64,000 nt of DNA from Bacteroides sp. (GTDB lineage: Bacteria; Bacteroidota; Bacteroidia; Bacteroidales; Muribaculaceae), in contig JAAVDF010000025.1 of assembly GCA_014801945.1 (NCBI GenBank), positions 1 through 64,000 on the forward strand. Direction: 5' to 3'. The position numbers were made by a program, and so were the translations under genes. The notes under the pieces are model-generated. The model did no database searches, had not been told where the DNA came from, and saw only the letters and a list, made by a program, of their open reading frames with translations. Shown one piece after another: positions 1-9,381 of the stretch. Every line of letters begins with the position of its first letter. Position 1 is the stretch's first letter.

Positions 1-1032
1 AGCCAGCTGACCGGCTTGGAAGTTTCGAATGCATCGATGTATGACGGAACAACTGCCGTGGCCGAAGCTATGCTTATGGCAGTCAGCCATGCCCGTAATA
101 AGAACCGTGTGCTTGTATCAGCTACTCTCAACCCCATCTATCGTGAGGTTATCGATACCTACGCTCACTATCATAGTGTGACAGTCGATACAGTTCCTGA
201 AAAAGATGGTGTGACCGATATTGAAGCCATGCGCACGATGCTGGCTGACGGAGATGTGGCCGGAGTAATTGTCGCCACACCGAACTTCTACGGTATTCTT
301 GAAGATTATACCGGCGTAGCCGATATGGTTCATGCGGCGAAAGCCCTTCTCATAATGACTGCTCCCGCATCAGCTCTCGGAGTGATCCGTACGCCGGGAG
401 AGTGGGGGGCTGACATCGCAGCAGGTGAGGCGCAGTCGCTCGGTATGCCTCTCAATTTCGGAGGTCCATATCTCGGTTATATCTGCTCGACCAAAGCTCT
501 GATCCGTAAGTTGCCCGGACGTATTGTCGGTGCTACGACCGATGCTGACGGCCAACGTGTGTTCGTGCTTACACTTCAAGCTCGCGAACAGCATATCCGC
601 CGCGACAAAGCCACTTCCAACATCTGCTCGAATCAAGGATTGATGACTCTATATGCAGCCATATACCTCTCGCTTATGGGAGCGAAAGGTCTGCGTGAAG
701 TAAACGAACTTTCATCAGCAGGTGCCCATTATCTTGCCAAGCGACTTGTTGAAAGCGGAGCGTTCGAGCTTAAATATCCCGACCGCCCCTTCCTCAATGA
801 ATTTGTCGTGCGTTTCAAGGGTGAGGTCAAGCTCGCCGATTTTGTGGAGGTCTGCAACTCATGCGGATGTCTCCCCGGAGTAATGATTTCCGATGACGAA
901 CTTCTCGTCTGTGTTACCGAAACACGCACCAAAGAGGAGATTGACCGCTATGCTTGGCGTGCTGAAACTTTTTCAAAAGCCACTTTGCCTTCGATGAATG
1001 TGGGCGACTTGGCCGATAATATGTCCAACTGA
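1..1032 (+). CDS. gcvPA: Glycine dehydrogenase (decarboxylating) subunit 1, 5'-truncated by window edge
   Basis: Frame is open from base 1 (SQLTGLEVSNASMYDGTTA...); GcvP alpha-subunit motifs; followed directly by gcvPB. Confidence 0.93.
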   Translation, partial: SQLTGLEVSNASMYDGTTAVAEAMLMAVSHARNKNRVLVSATLNPIYREVIDTYAHYHSVTVDTVPEKDGVTDIEAMRTMLADGDVAGVIVATPNFYGILEDYTGVADMVHAAKALLIMTAPASALGVIRTPGEWGADIAAGEAQSLGMPLNFGGPYLGYICSTKALIRKLPGRIVGATTDADGQRVFVLTLQAREQHIRRDKATSNICSNQGLMTLYAAIYLSLMGAKGLREVNELSSAGAHYLAKRLVESGAFELKYPDRPFLNEFVVRFKGEVKLADFVEVCNSCGCLPGVMISDDELLVCVTETRTKEEIDRYAWRAETFSKATLPSMNVGDLADNMSN

Positions 1033-1049
1033 TCAGATGTCCCGAAAAC

Positions 1050-2531
1050 ATGAATAAGAAATATTACGGAAAAGTAATTTTTGAGCTCTCGCGTCCGGGA
1101 CGTCAGGGCTACAGTCTTCCCGCCAACGGTTGTGAGGATGCGCTTTCATCACTTCCATCCAATCTGCTCCGCGAGACAGCACCCGAACTTCCCGAAGTTG
1201 ATGAGCTGACTACTGTCAGACACTACAATAACATGTCAACCAATAACTTCGGCGTCGATACTGGATTCTATCCCCTTGGATCATGTACGATGAAGTACAA
1301 CCCTAAGATAAATGAGGAAATAGCGTCTCTGCCTGCATTCACGAGTCTGCATCCTTTCCAGCCGTCAGCAACGGTACAGGGAGTACTCGAAGCCTATTAT
1401 ACCCTCCAGACCATGTTGAGCGAGATAGGAGGCATGGCGGAATTTACGCTTAATCCCTACGCCGGAGCACACGGTGAGCTGACAGGTCTGATGGTTATCC
1501 GTGCCTATCACGAGAGCCGTGGTGACGACAAACGTACGAAAGTGATTGTTCCTGATTCTGCGCATGGTACTAATCCGGCTTCTGCAGCCGTAGCAGGGCT
1601 TAAAGTTGTCGAGGTCAAGAGTCTCCCTGACGGCACAGTGGATGTCGAAGCTCTTCGTGCGCTTCTTGACGACACCGTGGCTGCTGTCATGATGACAAAC
1701 CCCAACACTGTCGGCATCTTCGAACATCATATTCCGGAAATTGCCGAGATGGTGCATGCATGTGGCGCACTCCTTTACTATGACGGAGCAAATCTTAATC
1801 CCCTGCTTGGCGTGGCTCGTCCCGGTGACATGGGATTTGATGTCATGCACATAAATCTCCATAAGACCTTCTCGACACCTCACGGTGGCGGTGGCCCCGG
1901 CTCAGGCCCGGTCGGTGTCCGTGCCGGCCTCGAACAATTCCTGCCGAATCCACGTGTGGTGAAGCACAAGCCTGACAGTGGTGATGCAATTTTCCATCTC
2001 GATTTCGGAACGGAAAAAGGCCCGCATGCACTCGGTCGTATTTCGGCATGGCTCGGAAACTTTGCGGTAGAGCTCCGTGCGCTTGCCTATATCCTTTCGC
2101 TCGGACGCGAAGGATTGAAGCTTGCTGGAACGTTGGCTACCCTCAACGCCAACTATATCAAAGAATCACTCCGTGATCTCTACGCTCTTCCGATTGATCG
2201 TGTGTGCAAGCACGAATTTGTCTTCGACGGACTGGCCGACAAGTCAACAGGCGTGACGACGCTCAATGTTGCAAAACGACTGCTTGATCACGGCTTCCAT
2301 GCACCGACTATCTATTTCCCACTGCTCTTCCATGAATCACTCATGATAGAGCCAACGGAAACAGAAAGCAAGGAGACTCTTGATGAATTTATCGAAGTCA
2401 TGCGCGACATTGCCCGTGAGGCAATCGAGACACCTGATGTGGTGAAAAATGCTCCGCTCGAAACACCGATCCGTAAGCCCGATGACACAGCCGCGGCTCT
2501 GAATCCGGTCGTTACTTTTTCAGCACTCTAA
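1050..2531 (+). CDS. gcvPB: Glycine dehydrogenase (decarboxylating) subunit 2
   Basis: FYPLGSCTMKYNPK and NLHKTFSTPHGGGGPGSGPVGV PLP-binding motifs. Confidence 0.96.
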   Translation: MNKKYYGKVIFELSRPGRQGYSLPANGCEDALSSLPSNLLRETAPELPEVDELTTVRHYNNMSTNNFGVDTGFYPLGSCTMKYNPKINEEIASLPAFTSLHPFQPSATVQGVLEAYYTLQTMLSEIGGMAEFTLNPYAGAHGELTGLMVIRAYHESRGDDKRTKVIVPDSAHGTNPASAAVAGLKVVEVKSLPDGTVDVEALRALLDDTVAAVMMTNPNTVGIFEHHIPEIAEMVHACGALLYYDGANLNPLLGVARPGDMGFDVMHINLHKTFSTPHGGGGPGSGPVGVRAGLEQFLPNPRVVKHKPDSGDAIFHLDFGTEKGPHALGRISAWLGNFAVELRALAYILSLGREGLKLAGTLATLNANYIKESLRDLYALPIDRVCKHEFVFDGLADKSTGVTTLNVAKRLLDHGFHAPTIYFPLLFHESLMIEPTETESKETLDEFIEVMRDIAREAIETPDVVKNAPLETPIRKPDDTAAALNPVVTFSAL

Positions 2532-2545
2532 TTCCATCATATATA

Positions 2546-3877
2546 ATGGAAAGATCTGATTTACTTATTATCGGGGCTGGCCCCGGCGGCTATGAAACAG
2601 CCGTCGAGGCTGCTGCCCACGGTAAAACCGTTACGCTTATCGAAAGAGATCTTGCAGGCGGCACTTGTCTCAACCGCGGATGTATCCCGACCAAGGCTCT
2701 GTGTCGTTCAGCTGAAGCAGCAATGACGATTGCCGCTGCCGAAGAGTTCGGTCTGTCGTCGGTCACGGCAACTGTCGATTTCCCAGCTGTAATGGAACGG
2801 AAGAACCGCATAGTTTCAGAGCTTCGTGAGGGTGTCGGAACGCTGCTGAAAACTGTAAATGTCATCAAAGGAGAGGCGCGCTTCAAATCTCCATCAGTTG
2901 TTGAAGTTGACGGCATCGAATACACCGCTCCGGAAATCATTATCGCCACCGGCTCTGCACCGACTCTTCTACCTGTGGAGGGAAAAGAGCTTTGCATGAC
3001 AAGTGACGAAATCCTCTCGCTCGAAAAACTTCCCGCATCGCTATGCGTGATCGGGGGCGGTGTGATCGGTATGGAATTTGCCTCCATATTTGCAGCATTT
3101 GGTGTTGAAGTGACCGTCGTAGAATACTGTAAGGAAATCCTTCCTCCTTTCGACGCTGAGATTGCAAAGCGTCTCAGAATGTCGCTTAAACGTCGTGGCA
3201 TAAACGTCATCACCGGAGCGGAAGTGAAGTCAATAACTGAAGGTCCTGTTGTCCATTATTCGGTAAAAGGGAAGGAAAAGACGGTTGAGGCTGAGACTGT
3301 CCTGATGGCTGTTGGCCGTAAGCCTGTCATCCCTGAGGGGCTGGCTGATGCTGGGGTGGTCATTAACCGTGGAGCTGTCTGTGTCAACGACGATATGAGC
3401 GTCATTTTTGAAGAGGGTCGTGAGCCGTCGGATGTCAGGCTTTATGCCATCGGTGATGTCAACGGTAGATGTATGCTTGCACATGCTGCTGTGATGCATG
3501 GAAAGGTCGCATTAGGGTTGGCCCGCCTTACTGATGTTATTCCCTCCGCTGTCTTTACTTCTCCGGAATGCGCTATGGTAGGACTTACAGAAGAGAAATG
3601 TATTGAACTCGGACGTAATATCCGTATAGGTAAAGCTACTTTCCGTGCCAACGGTAAAGCTTTGGCAATGGGTGAGCCTGAAGGAGTGGCCAAAGTAATT
3701 GTCGATGCTGATACGGATGAGATTCTCGGTTGCCATATATGCGGGGCACATGCGGCTGATCTGGTTCAGGAAGTTGCTACTGCAATGCAGTCAGGGCTTA
3801 AATCATCGGCCATACGCTCTACAGTTCATGCTCACCCGACACTTGGAGAAGTCGTCCTCGCTGCAATGCCGGAATGA
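2546..3877 (+). CDS. lpdA: Dihydrolipoyl dehydrogenase
   Basis: GAGPGGYETAVEAA, redox motif GGTCLNRGCIPTKAL, C-terminal HAHPTLGE. Confidence 0.95.
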   Translation: MERSDLLIIGAGPGGYETAVEAAAHGKTVTLIERDLAGGTCLNRGCIPTKALCRSAEAAMTIAAAEEFGLSSVTATVDFPAVMERKNRIVSELREGVGTLLKTVNVIKGEARFKSPSVVEVDGIEYTAPEIIIATGSAPTLLPVEGKELCMTSDEILSLEKLPASLCVIGGGVIGMEFASIFAAFGVEVTVVEYCKEILPPFDAEIAKRLRMSLKRRGINVITGAEVKSITEGPVVHYSVKGKEKTVEAETVLMAVGRKPVIPEGLADAGVVINRGAVCVNDDMSVIFEEGREPSDVRLYAIGDVNGRCMLAHAAVMHGKVALGLARLTDVIPSAVFTSPECAMVGLTEEKCIELGRNIRIGKATFRANGKALAMGEPEGVAKVIVDADTDEILGCHICGAHAADLVQEVATAMQSGLKSSAIRSTVHAHPTLGEVVLAAMPE

Positions 3878-3918
3878 ACGTAAAACTTGAATTTGTAATA
3901 CGTTTAGATCATTTCAAC

Positions 3919-3975
3919 AGAACAGATGAACCGATTCATTAATTGATAAAATCAATGAATCGGTTCGTCTGTTCT
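3919..3975. terminator. Bidirectional hairpin between convergent genes
   Basis: agaacagatgaaccgattcatt / aatgaatcggttcgtctgttct: 22-bp inverted repeat, one mismatch. Confidence 0.75.
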
Positions 3976-3990
3976 TGCAGTGTTATTCTC

Positions 3991-4545
3991 TTACTCGTCG
4001 TCGTGGGGGAAGAGTTTATCCTCACGGTCAAGATGGAAATCTTTTGTCAACAAAGCAATGAATTTTGAGATTTGCGTGATGGCATTCTGTGTCTCAGGGG
4101 AAATCTCCTTGCTCTGCAGACGCAGCATAAGCATACCGTAAAGGGCGTTGAAACATGTTTCGATCTCCCCTGTAGGGTTCTCACCGGCTTTGGCGCGAAG
4201 TTCGACGATGTAGGGGAGGGTTTTGTAAAACTCAGCGGTATATTCAGGGAAACGCGGGTCTTTGAGCAGCGCGAGATGCAAGTCCGTCAATTGAATTATG
4301 ACATTCTTATTGAGCTGAAGGTGTCCGCTTTTCTGCACGTTTTCACGACGCATCATATCAATGAGCGATTCATACCATTCCAGCATCTCTTTTTCCTGAG
4401 CAGGCGCAAGATTGAACTTGTCAATGACGTTGGCCTTTATTTTGTCAAGATCCAAGTCATTGGCACGGATTATATCCTCGATCTGCCACATGTAAAGCAG
4501 ATACTCCGCAATATTTTCTTTATTTTTTTGTGATGCGATATACAT
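3991..4545 (-). CDS. DUF4924-like protein
   Basis: MYIASQKNKENIAEYLLYMWQIEDIIRA resembles the Bacteroidales DUF4924 family. Confidence 0.75.
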   Translation of the reverse strand: MYIASQKNKENIAEYLLYMWQIEDIIRANDLDLDKIKANVIDKFNLAPAQEKEMLEWYESLIDMMRRENVQKSGHLQLNKNVIIQLTDLHLALLKDPRFPEYTAEFYKTLPYIVELRAKAGENPTGEIETCFNALYGMLMLRLQSKEISPETQNAITQISKFIALLTKDFHLDREDKLFPHDDE

Positions 4546-4670
4546 TGATGATTATAATTTTGTTCTGAATAAGTGACTATACAAAAATAACACATTCCGG
4601 CGTAAATTAGTGCACGGTTGCGTCAATATTTGTATTTTTGCATCAAAAATCAATCCAAATAAGTTTAATC

Positions 4671-6356
4671 ATGCTCACTACCGATAAGCTCTCCTGTAAT
4701 ATTCTTGCCGATCTGCTCGTGGCTCATGGAATAAATCGAGCCGTCCTTTCACCGGGAAGCCGTAACGCTCCTTTAGTGATCGCCCTCACGCGAAGGGAAA
4801 GCCTGCAGACTTCTGTGGTAATTGATGAGCGGTCGGCAGCTTTCATCGCGCTCGGAATGGCTATTCAGAGTGGTGAACCTGTCGCATTGGTGTGTACGAG
4901 CGGTACGGCATTGCTCAATTACGCGCCTGCTGTGGCCGAGGCTTTTTATCGTGGTGTGCCCCTGATTGTTATTTCGGCCGACAGGCCGGAAGAATGGATC
5001 GATCAGGATGATTCGCAGACAATCTGGCAGCAGAATGCACTTGCCCCATACGTTAAACGTAGCTGTGACATTCCGGCTCATACTGATTTCAGCAATGGAG
5101 AGTGGGTATGTAACCGACTCATCAACGACCTGTTGCTTGAGGCCGTCAACGGTAGGAAGGGGCCTGTCCATATTAACATTCGTCTGGATGCTCCGCTCAG
5201 CCGCGTCAACGAATTTCAGCCTGACTGCAGTCGTATTGTACGCATGGTATCACCTTCTGTCGAACTGCCTACTGCTGAAGCCAGAAGAATAGGAGCGACA
5301 ATAGCTTCTCCGCGAAAAGTCCTTATAATAGTTGGATTTCACGAACCCGACGAGAAGCTTAATCGTGCCCTTGCCAAACTTGCGGCTTTGCCTAATGTGG
5401 CGGTGATGACGGAGACCATAGCCAACCTTCACTCGCCCCTGTTTATCAGTCGTATTGATTCCACACTCTGCCGTCTTAAGGACGGTGAGCGTAGAGAGCT
5501 TGCCCCCGACGTTGTCATTACGGCGGGTGGGGCACTTGTCTCCCGTTTCGTAAAGGAGTGGATTCGTTCTCTCTCTGATGTTGAGCACTGGCATGTCGGT
5601 CTTTCGCATACGACCATTGATTGTTTCAAGCATCTCACGCTGCGCATCGAGATGCGTCCATCGGTATTCCTGCGCCAACTTGCTTCAGCACTTCAGATCT
5701 TCAAAGCTCAATCCGACTATGCTGCACGCTGGCGCAAGGTAATGGCTTATGCAGTGGAAGCGCATGATTCCTATATCACCGCCTCTCCGTGGTCAGACAT
5801 GAAAGCATTCTCCTTTATTATTCCTCACATTCCCCCTCGGTGGAATCTGCACCTTTCAAACGGTACACCCATACGCTATGCGCAACTTATGGATTGTTCA
5901 CGCATACACCGCTGTGACTGCAACCGGGGAGTCAGCGGTATTGACGGCTGTAGTTCTACCGCCTTGGGTGCATCCGTAGTCTATAAGGATACTACTTTGC
6001 TTATCACAGGCGACATGAGCTGTCAGTATGATCTCGCTGCTTTCTCGTCACAGCTTGTCAGCCCTAAGTTCAAGGTCATAGTCATCTGTAACGGTGGAGG
6101 AGGCATATTCCGTTTTATCTCATCGACATCATCACTTCCGGAACTGGAAGAATGCTTTGCTGTAGGCACACGTCTGCCTCTCCGACAGATAGCCGAGGGA
6201 TACGGCTTCGCCTATCATGAGGCTCATGATCTTGCCGGATTGCAACGTGAATTTAAGGACTTCGTCGCTGTGGATGATGCACCTGCCTTATTGGCCGTAT
6301 TTACTCCTGCAGAGGAATCGGCTGAAGTTTTGAAGCGATACTTTCAGCAGCAATAA
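4671..6356 (+). CDS. menD: 2-succinyl-5-enolpyruvyl-6-hydroxy-3-cyclohexene-1-carboxylate synthase
   Basis: LSPGSRNAPLVIAL, SADRPEEWIDQDDSQTIWQ, NGGGGIF motifs; ATG at 4671 preferred over the upstream TTG at 4638. Confidence 0.93.
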   Translation: MLTTDKLSCNILADLLVAHGINRAVLSPGSRNAPLVIALTRRESLQTSVVIDERSAAFIALGMAIQSGEPVALVCTSGTALLNYAPAVAEAFYRGVPLIVISADRPEEWIDQDDSQTIWQQNALAPYVKRSCDIPAHTDFSNGEWVCNRLINDLLLEAVNGRKGPVHINIRLDAPLSRVNEFQPDCSRIVRMVSPSVELPTAEARRIGATIASPRKVLIIVGFHEPDEKLNRALAKLAALPNVAVMTETIANLHSPLFISRIDSTLCRLKDGERRELAPDVVITAGGALVSRFVKEWIRSLSDVEHWHVGLSHTTIDCFKHLTLRIEMRPSVFLRQLASALQIFKAQSDYAARWRKVMAYAVEAHDSYITASPWSDMKAFSFIIPHIPPRWNLHLSNGTPIRYAQLMDCSRIHRCDCNRGVSGIDGCSSTALGASVVYKDTTLLITGDMSCQYDLAAFSSQLVSPKFKVIVICNGGGGIFRFISSTSSLPELEECFAVGTRLPLRQIAEGYGFAYHEAHDLAGLQREFKDFVAVDDAPALLAVFTPAEESAEVLKRYFQQQ

Positions 6357-7065
6357 GCGAATCAGGTTTCCCTATATCGATCCAGTTATAAGATGTATGC
6401 GGTATGAATCCTTTTATATATAAGGTGGAACATGAATCGGTGTAGAACGGAGTTATTGAAAATTTCGCTTCATTCGTATATTCTTCAAGGACTGCAAAAA
6501 TCTCAGGATTTACTATATGGACTCCACCGAAAGCCAATCGTCGTACGGGCATTGAATTGATATCAGTAAAGGGCGATCGGATCTCACCGGTCCTGATATT
6601 CTCCCAACCGACCATCCTCATGTCAGGATTAAAAAGCAGATAGCGAGAAGTCGGACGCTCACCCACAAGCAGAGTGATCTGCGCATCCGATTCAATATGA
6701 CTACGCAGCATTTCACTGATATCAAAATCTGTCAGGATGTCGGCATTATGAACCAGTATCGGTTCATCGCCCTGTAAAAATTCCCGTGCTTTCAGAAGGC
6801 CACCTCCTGTGTCAAGGAGACAATCGCTTTCATCGCTGATGATTATATTTACTCCGAAGTTGCTGTTTTCAGCAAGATAATTTCTGATGGCGTCGGCATG
6901 ATGATGGATATTCACCACCATATCCCTGATACCGGCAGATTTGAGTTTTAGGATGACACGTTTCAGCATCGGTTCTCCACCGACTTCAACGAGTGCTTTA
7001 GGTTTCCTACGGGTAATATCGCCGAGACGCGTTCCAAGTCCGGCGGCAAAGATCATAGCTTTCAT
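6301..7065 (-). CDS. Sugar-phosphate nucleotidyltransferase, MurU-like
   Basis: MKAMIFAAGLGTRLGDITRRKPKALVEVGG signature; overlaps the upstream kinase gene by 4 bp. Confidence 0.85.
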   Translation of the reverse strand: MKAMIFAAGLGTRLGDITRRKPKALVEVGGEPMLKRVILKLKSAGIRDMVVNIHHHADAIRNYLAENSNFGVNIIISDESDCLLDTGGGLLKAREFLQGDEPILVHNADILTDFDISEMLRSHIESDAQITLLVGERPTSRYLLFNPDMRMVGWENIRTGEIRSPFTDINSMPVRRLAFGGVHIVNPEIFAVLEEYTNEAKFSITPFYTDSCSTLYIKGFIPHTSYNWIDIGKPDSLIAAESIASKLQPIPLQE

Positions 7066-8453
7066 AGTGACTGATCTATATTCTGTTCACGGTGGATGAG
7101 ATGAACTTTGACGTGGGGATATTTGGCTTTGATATGCTCAGCCATTTTTTGCGCACCATAGACGCTGCGGTGTTGTCCCCCTGTACATCCGAAATTGACT
7201 GAAAGAGAGGTAAAACCGCGACGGTCATAACATTCGACCGACGGATCTACCAATCCATAACAATTCTCAAGAAAACGGATGATCTCACCACGGCTTTCAA
7301 GGAAATCTATAACCGGTCTGTCAAGACCAGTTCTCGGCTTATATTCATCGTAACGTCCGGGGTTTTCCATGCCACGGCAGTCAAAGACAAAACCACCGCC
7401 ATTGCCCGACATATCCTGCGGTATCCCTTTCTTATACGAGAAACTCATGACGGTTACGGTTAGTGAACTTTCATTCCGTCGCGTAGCAGACAGCAAAAGT
7501 TCGCTGGTTACCTTATTTATCATGCGTTCAAGTACTTCTGTCAAGTAGGGATATTCCGCAAAAGGTTCAGCTATTAAGGTTGAGAGATTACCGATAGCAA
7601 GCGGAATGCTTTTCAGGAAGTGGGGCTTGCGCTCGAATTTTCCTCTGAATCCGTAGGCCCCAAGCACTTGGAGATTACGGAGCAGTGAAAATTCACGAAG
7701 ACGCAGACTGAATTTTTCAGGATCAATATCCACGTATCTTGATGCGCTGCAGATGTAGGTCTGAGTCAGCTCCTCACGCAATTCCACCGGAAAACCGGCA
7801 CGGGCCTGAGTGATGAACGACACAAGATCGTATTCGGCCGGTCCGCGACGTCCTCCCTGAAAATCTATGAAATATGGCTGCCCATCCTTGATCATTACAT
7901 TGCGTGACTGGAAATCACGATACATGAATGAACCGGAGGGATTTGCTGAAAGGCGTACAGCCATTTTGCGGAAATCCTCCTCCAATCGCGGTTCGCTATA
8001 TGAAATACCGGTGGTGTTGAGAAAGCAATATTTGAAATAATTGAGATCCCAAAGGATGGCTTGGCTGTCAAATTCACTTACGGGATAGCATTTTGAAAAA
8101 TCCAATCCCTCAGCTCCGGCATACTGAAAATCCGGCAGCAGTGAAATTGTCTTTTTCAGCAGCTCTATCGAAGAGCGTTCGTCAAATAGCAAACGGTCAC
8201 CGAGATCTTCCTGCAAATAAGCCAATGAATCCTCACTGACTGCGAAGATCTCCGGGACAGGAAGTCCCTTGCTCCGGAAATGACGGGCAAGATAGATGAA
8301 TGCATCGTTCTCCTCCTTGCTGCAGCCAATAACACCTACAACTGTAGGACAGCCTTTAAGACGGAAATACTGCCGGTTGCTTCCTGCGGGAGTAAGCCGT
8401 TCGACTTCGGAAGGGGAGACCCCAAACTTTTTTTCGTATAGATCCTTTAGCAT
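7062..8453 (-). CDS. APH-fold (AmgK-like) sugar kinase fused to RapZ C-terminal domain
   Basis: N-terminal APH fold with MYRDFQSRNVMI and PYFIDFQ; C-terminal RapZ-like VFDCRGMENPG...TGLDRPVIDFL...NFGCTGGQHRSVY; ATG at 8453. Confidence 0.87.
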   Translation of the reverse strand: MLKDLYEKKFGVSPSEVERLTPAGSNRQYFRLKGCPTVVGVIGCSKEENDAFIYLARHFRSKGLPVPEIFAVSEDSLAYLQEDLGDRLLFDERSSIELLKKTISLLPDFQYAGAEGLDFSKCYPVSEFDSQAILWDLNYFKYCFLNTTGISYSEPRLEEDFRKMAVRLSANPSGSFMYRDFQSRNVMIKDGQPYFIDFQGGRRGPAEYDLVSFITQARAGFPVELREELTQTYICSASRYVDIDPEKFSLRLREFSLLRNLQVLGAYGFRGKFERKPHFLKSIPLAIGNLSTLIAEPFAEYPYLTEVLERMINKVTSELLLSATRRNESSLTVTVMSFSYKKGIPQDMSGNGGGFVFDCRGMENPGRYDEYKPRTGLDRPVIDFLESRGEIIRFLENCYGLVDPSVECYDRRGFTSLSVNFGCTGGQHRSVYGAQKMAEHIKAKYPHVKVHLIHREQNIDQSL

Positions 8454-8518
8454 TTTCAAATAACGTTTCGGCAAAAGTAGTCAAAATATCTAATTGAACC
8501 GTACAAGCGATGACAGCT

Positions 8519-8550
8519 TTTGCTTATTTTTATGAAAATATGTAACTTTG
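8519..8550 (+). promoter_or_regulatory. Bacteroidota-type promoter of the TrmH-family gene
   Basis: TTTG (8519-8522)-N20-TAACTTTG (8543-8550). Confidence 0.7.
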
Positions 8551-8569
8551 ACACTCCTTTAGATAAGAC

Positions 8570-9337
8570 ATGGCTGAACTCACAAAAAACATATACCGTA
8601 CTGTCCGCTCTCTTGATGAGCGAAAGACGCGCCGGAAGGAATGTGCATTCAAGGCTGAAGGTACGAAATGTGTGCTCGACACACTCGGTCACTTCACTCT
8701 GCGTAATCTTTTTGCTACACACGAATGGCTTGAAATGCATCAGCAATCCGTCAGGAAGCACTGTCATGGAGATGAACCGGTCAAAGTTACGCGCAATGAC
8801 CTCTCAAGGATGTCAAGTCTTTCGACTCCTGCCGATGTCATCGCGGTCTATGATATCCCGGAACTGAAATTTGACCCCCAGTCGCTTTCAGGCCGTCTGA
8901 TCCTTGCACTCGATACCATTCAGGACCCCGGTAATCTCGGAACAATTATCCGTGTTGCCGACTGGTTCGGCGTTCATGATATCCTGTGCAGTCAGGAGAC
9001 GGCGGACTGCTTTTCACCGAAGGTCATACAATCGACGATGGGTTCAATTTCCCGTGTGAAACTTTACTATGGTTGTCTCCCTGAAATGATCCGTGCTGTC
9101 GGGGCGAAGAATGTCTATGGAACATTTCTCGATGGCGAGAATATCAGTAATGCAACCCTTGCTGACAAAGGTATAATTGTCATAGGCAATGAAGGCAAGG
9201 GCATATCTGCAGAAGTTGAGGCAACAGTCAGCGAACGCCTTCTCATACCTTCATATCCTGAAGGTCAGGAAACCGGTGAATCGCTCAACGCGGCCATTGC
9301 AACCGCAATCACTTTGGCTAAATTCAGAGGTGTCTGA
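8570..9337 (+). CDS. TrmH/SpoU-family RNA 2'-O-methyltransferase
   Basis: DTIQDPGNLGTIIRVADWFG and IVIGNEGKGIS SpoU motifs. Confidence 0.9.
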   Translation: MAELTKNIYRTVRSLDERKTRRKECAFKAEGTKCVLDTLGHFTLRNLFATHEWLEMHQQSVRKHCHGDEPVKVTRNDLSRMSSLSTPADVIAVYDIPELKFDPQSLSGRLILALDTIQDPGNLGTIIRVADWFGVHDILCSQETADCFSPKVIQSTMGSISRVKLYYGCLPEMIRAVGAKNVYGTFLDGENISNATLADKGIIVIGNEGKGISAEVEATVSERLLIPSYPEGQETGESLNAAIATAITLAKFRGV

Positions 9338-9381
9338 TCTATTTGGATCACTATCATTCATCCGAAACTCTATTTAAGAGA

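Noticed and set aside
2590-3213. 207-aa minus-strand ORF inside lpdA
   Set aside because: Ser/Pro-rich shadow ORF antisense to a well-conserved enzyme.
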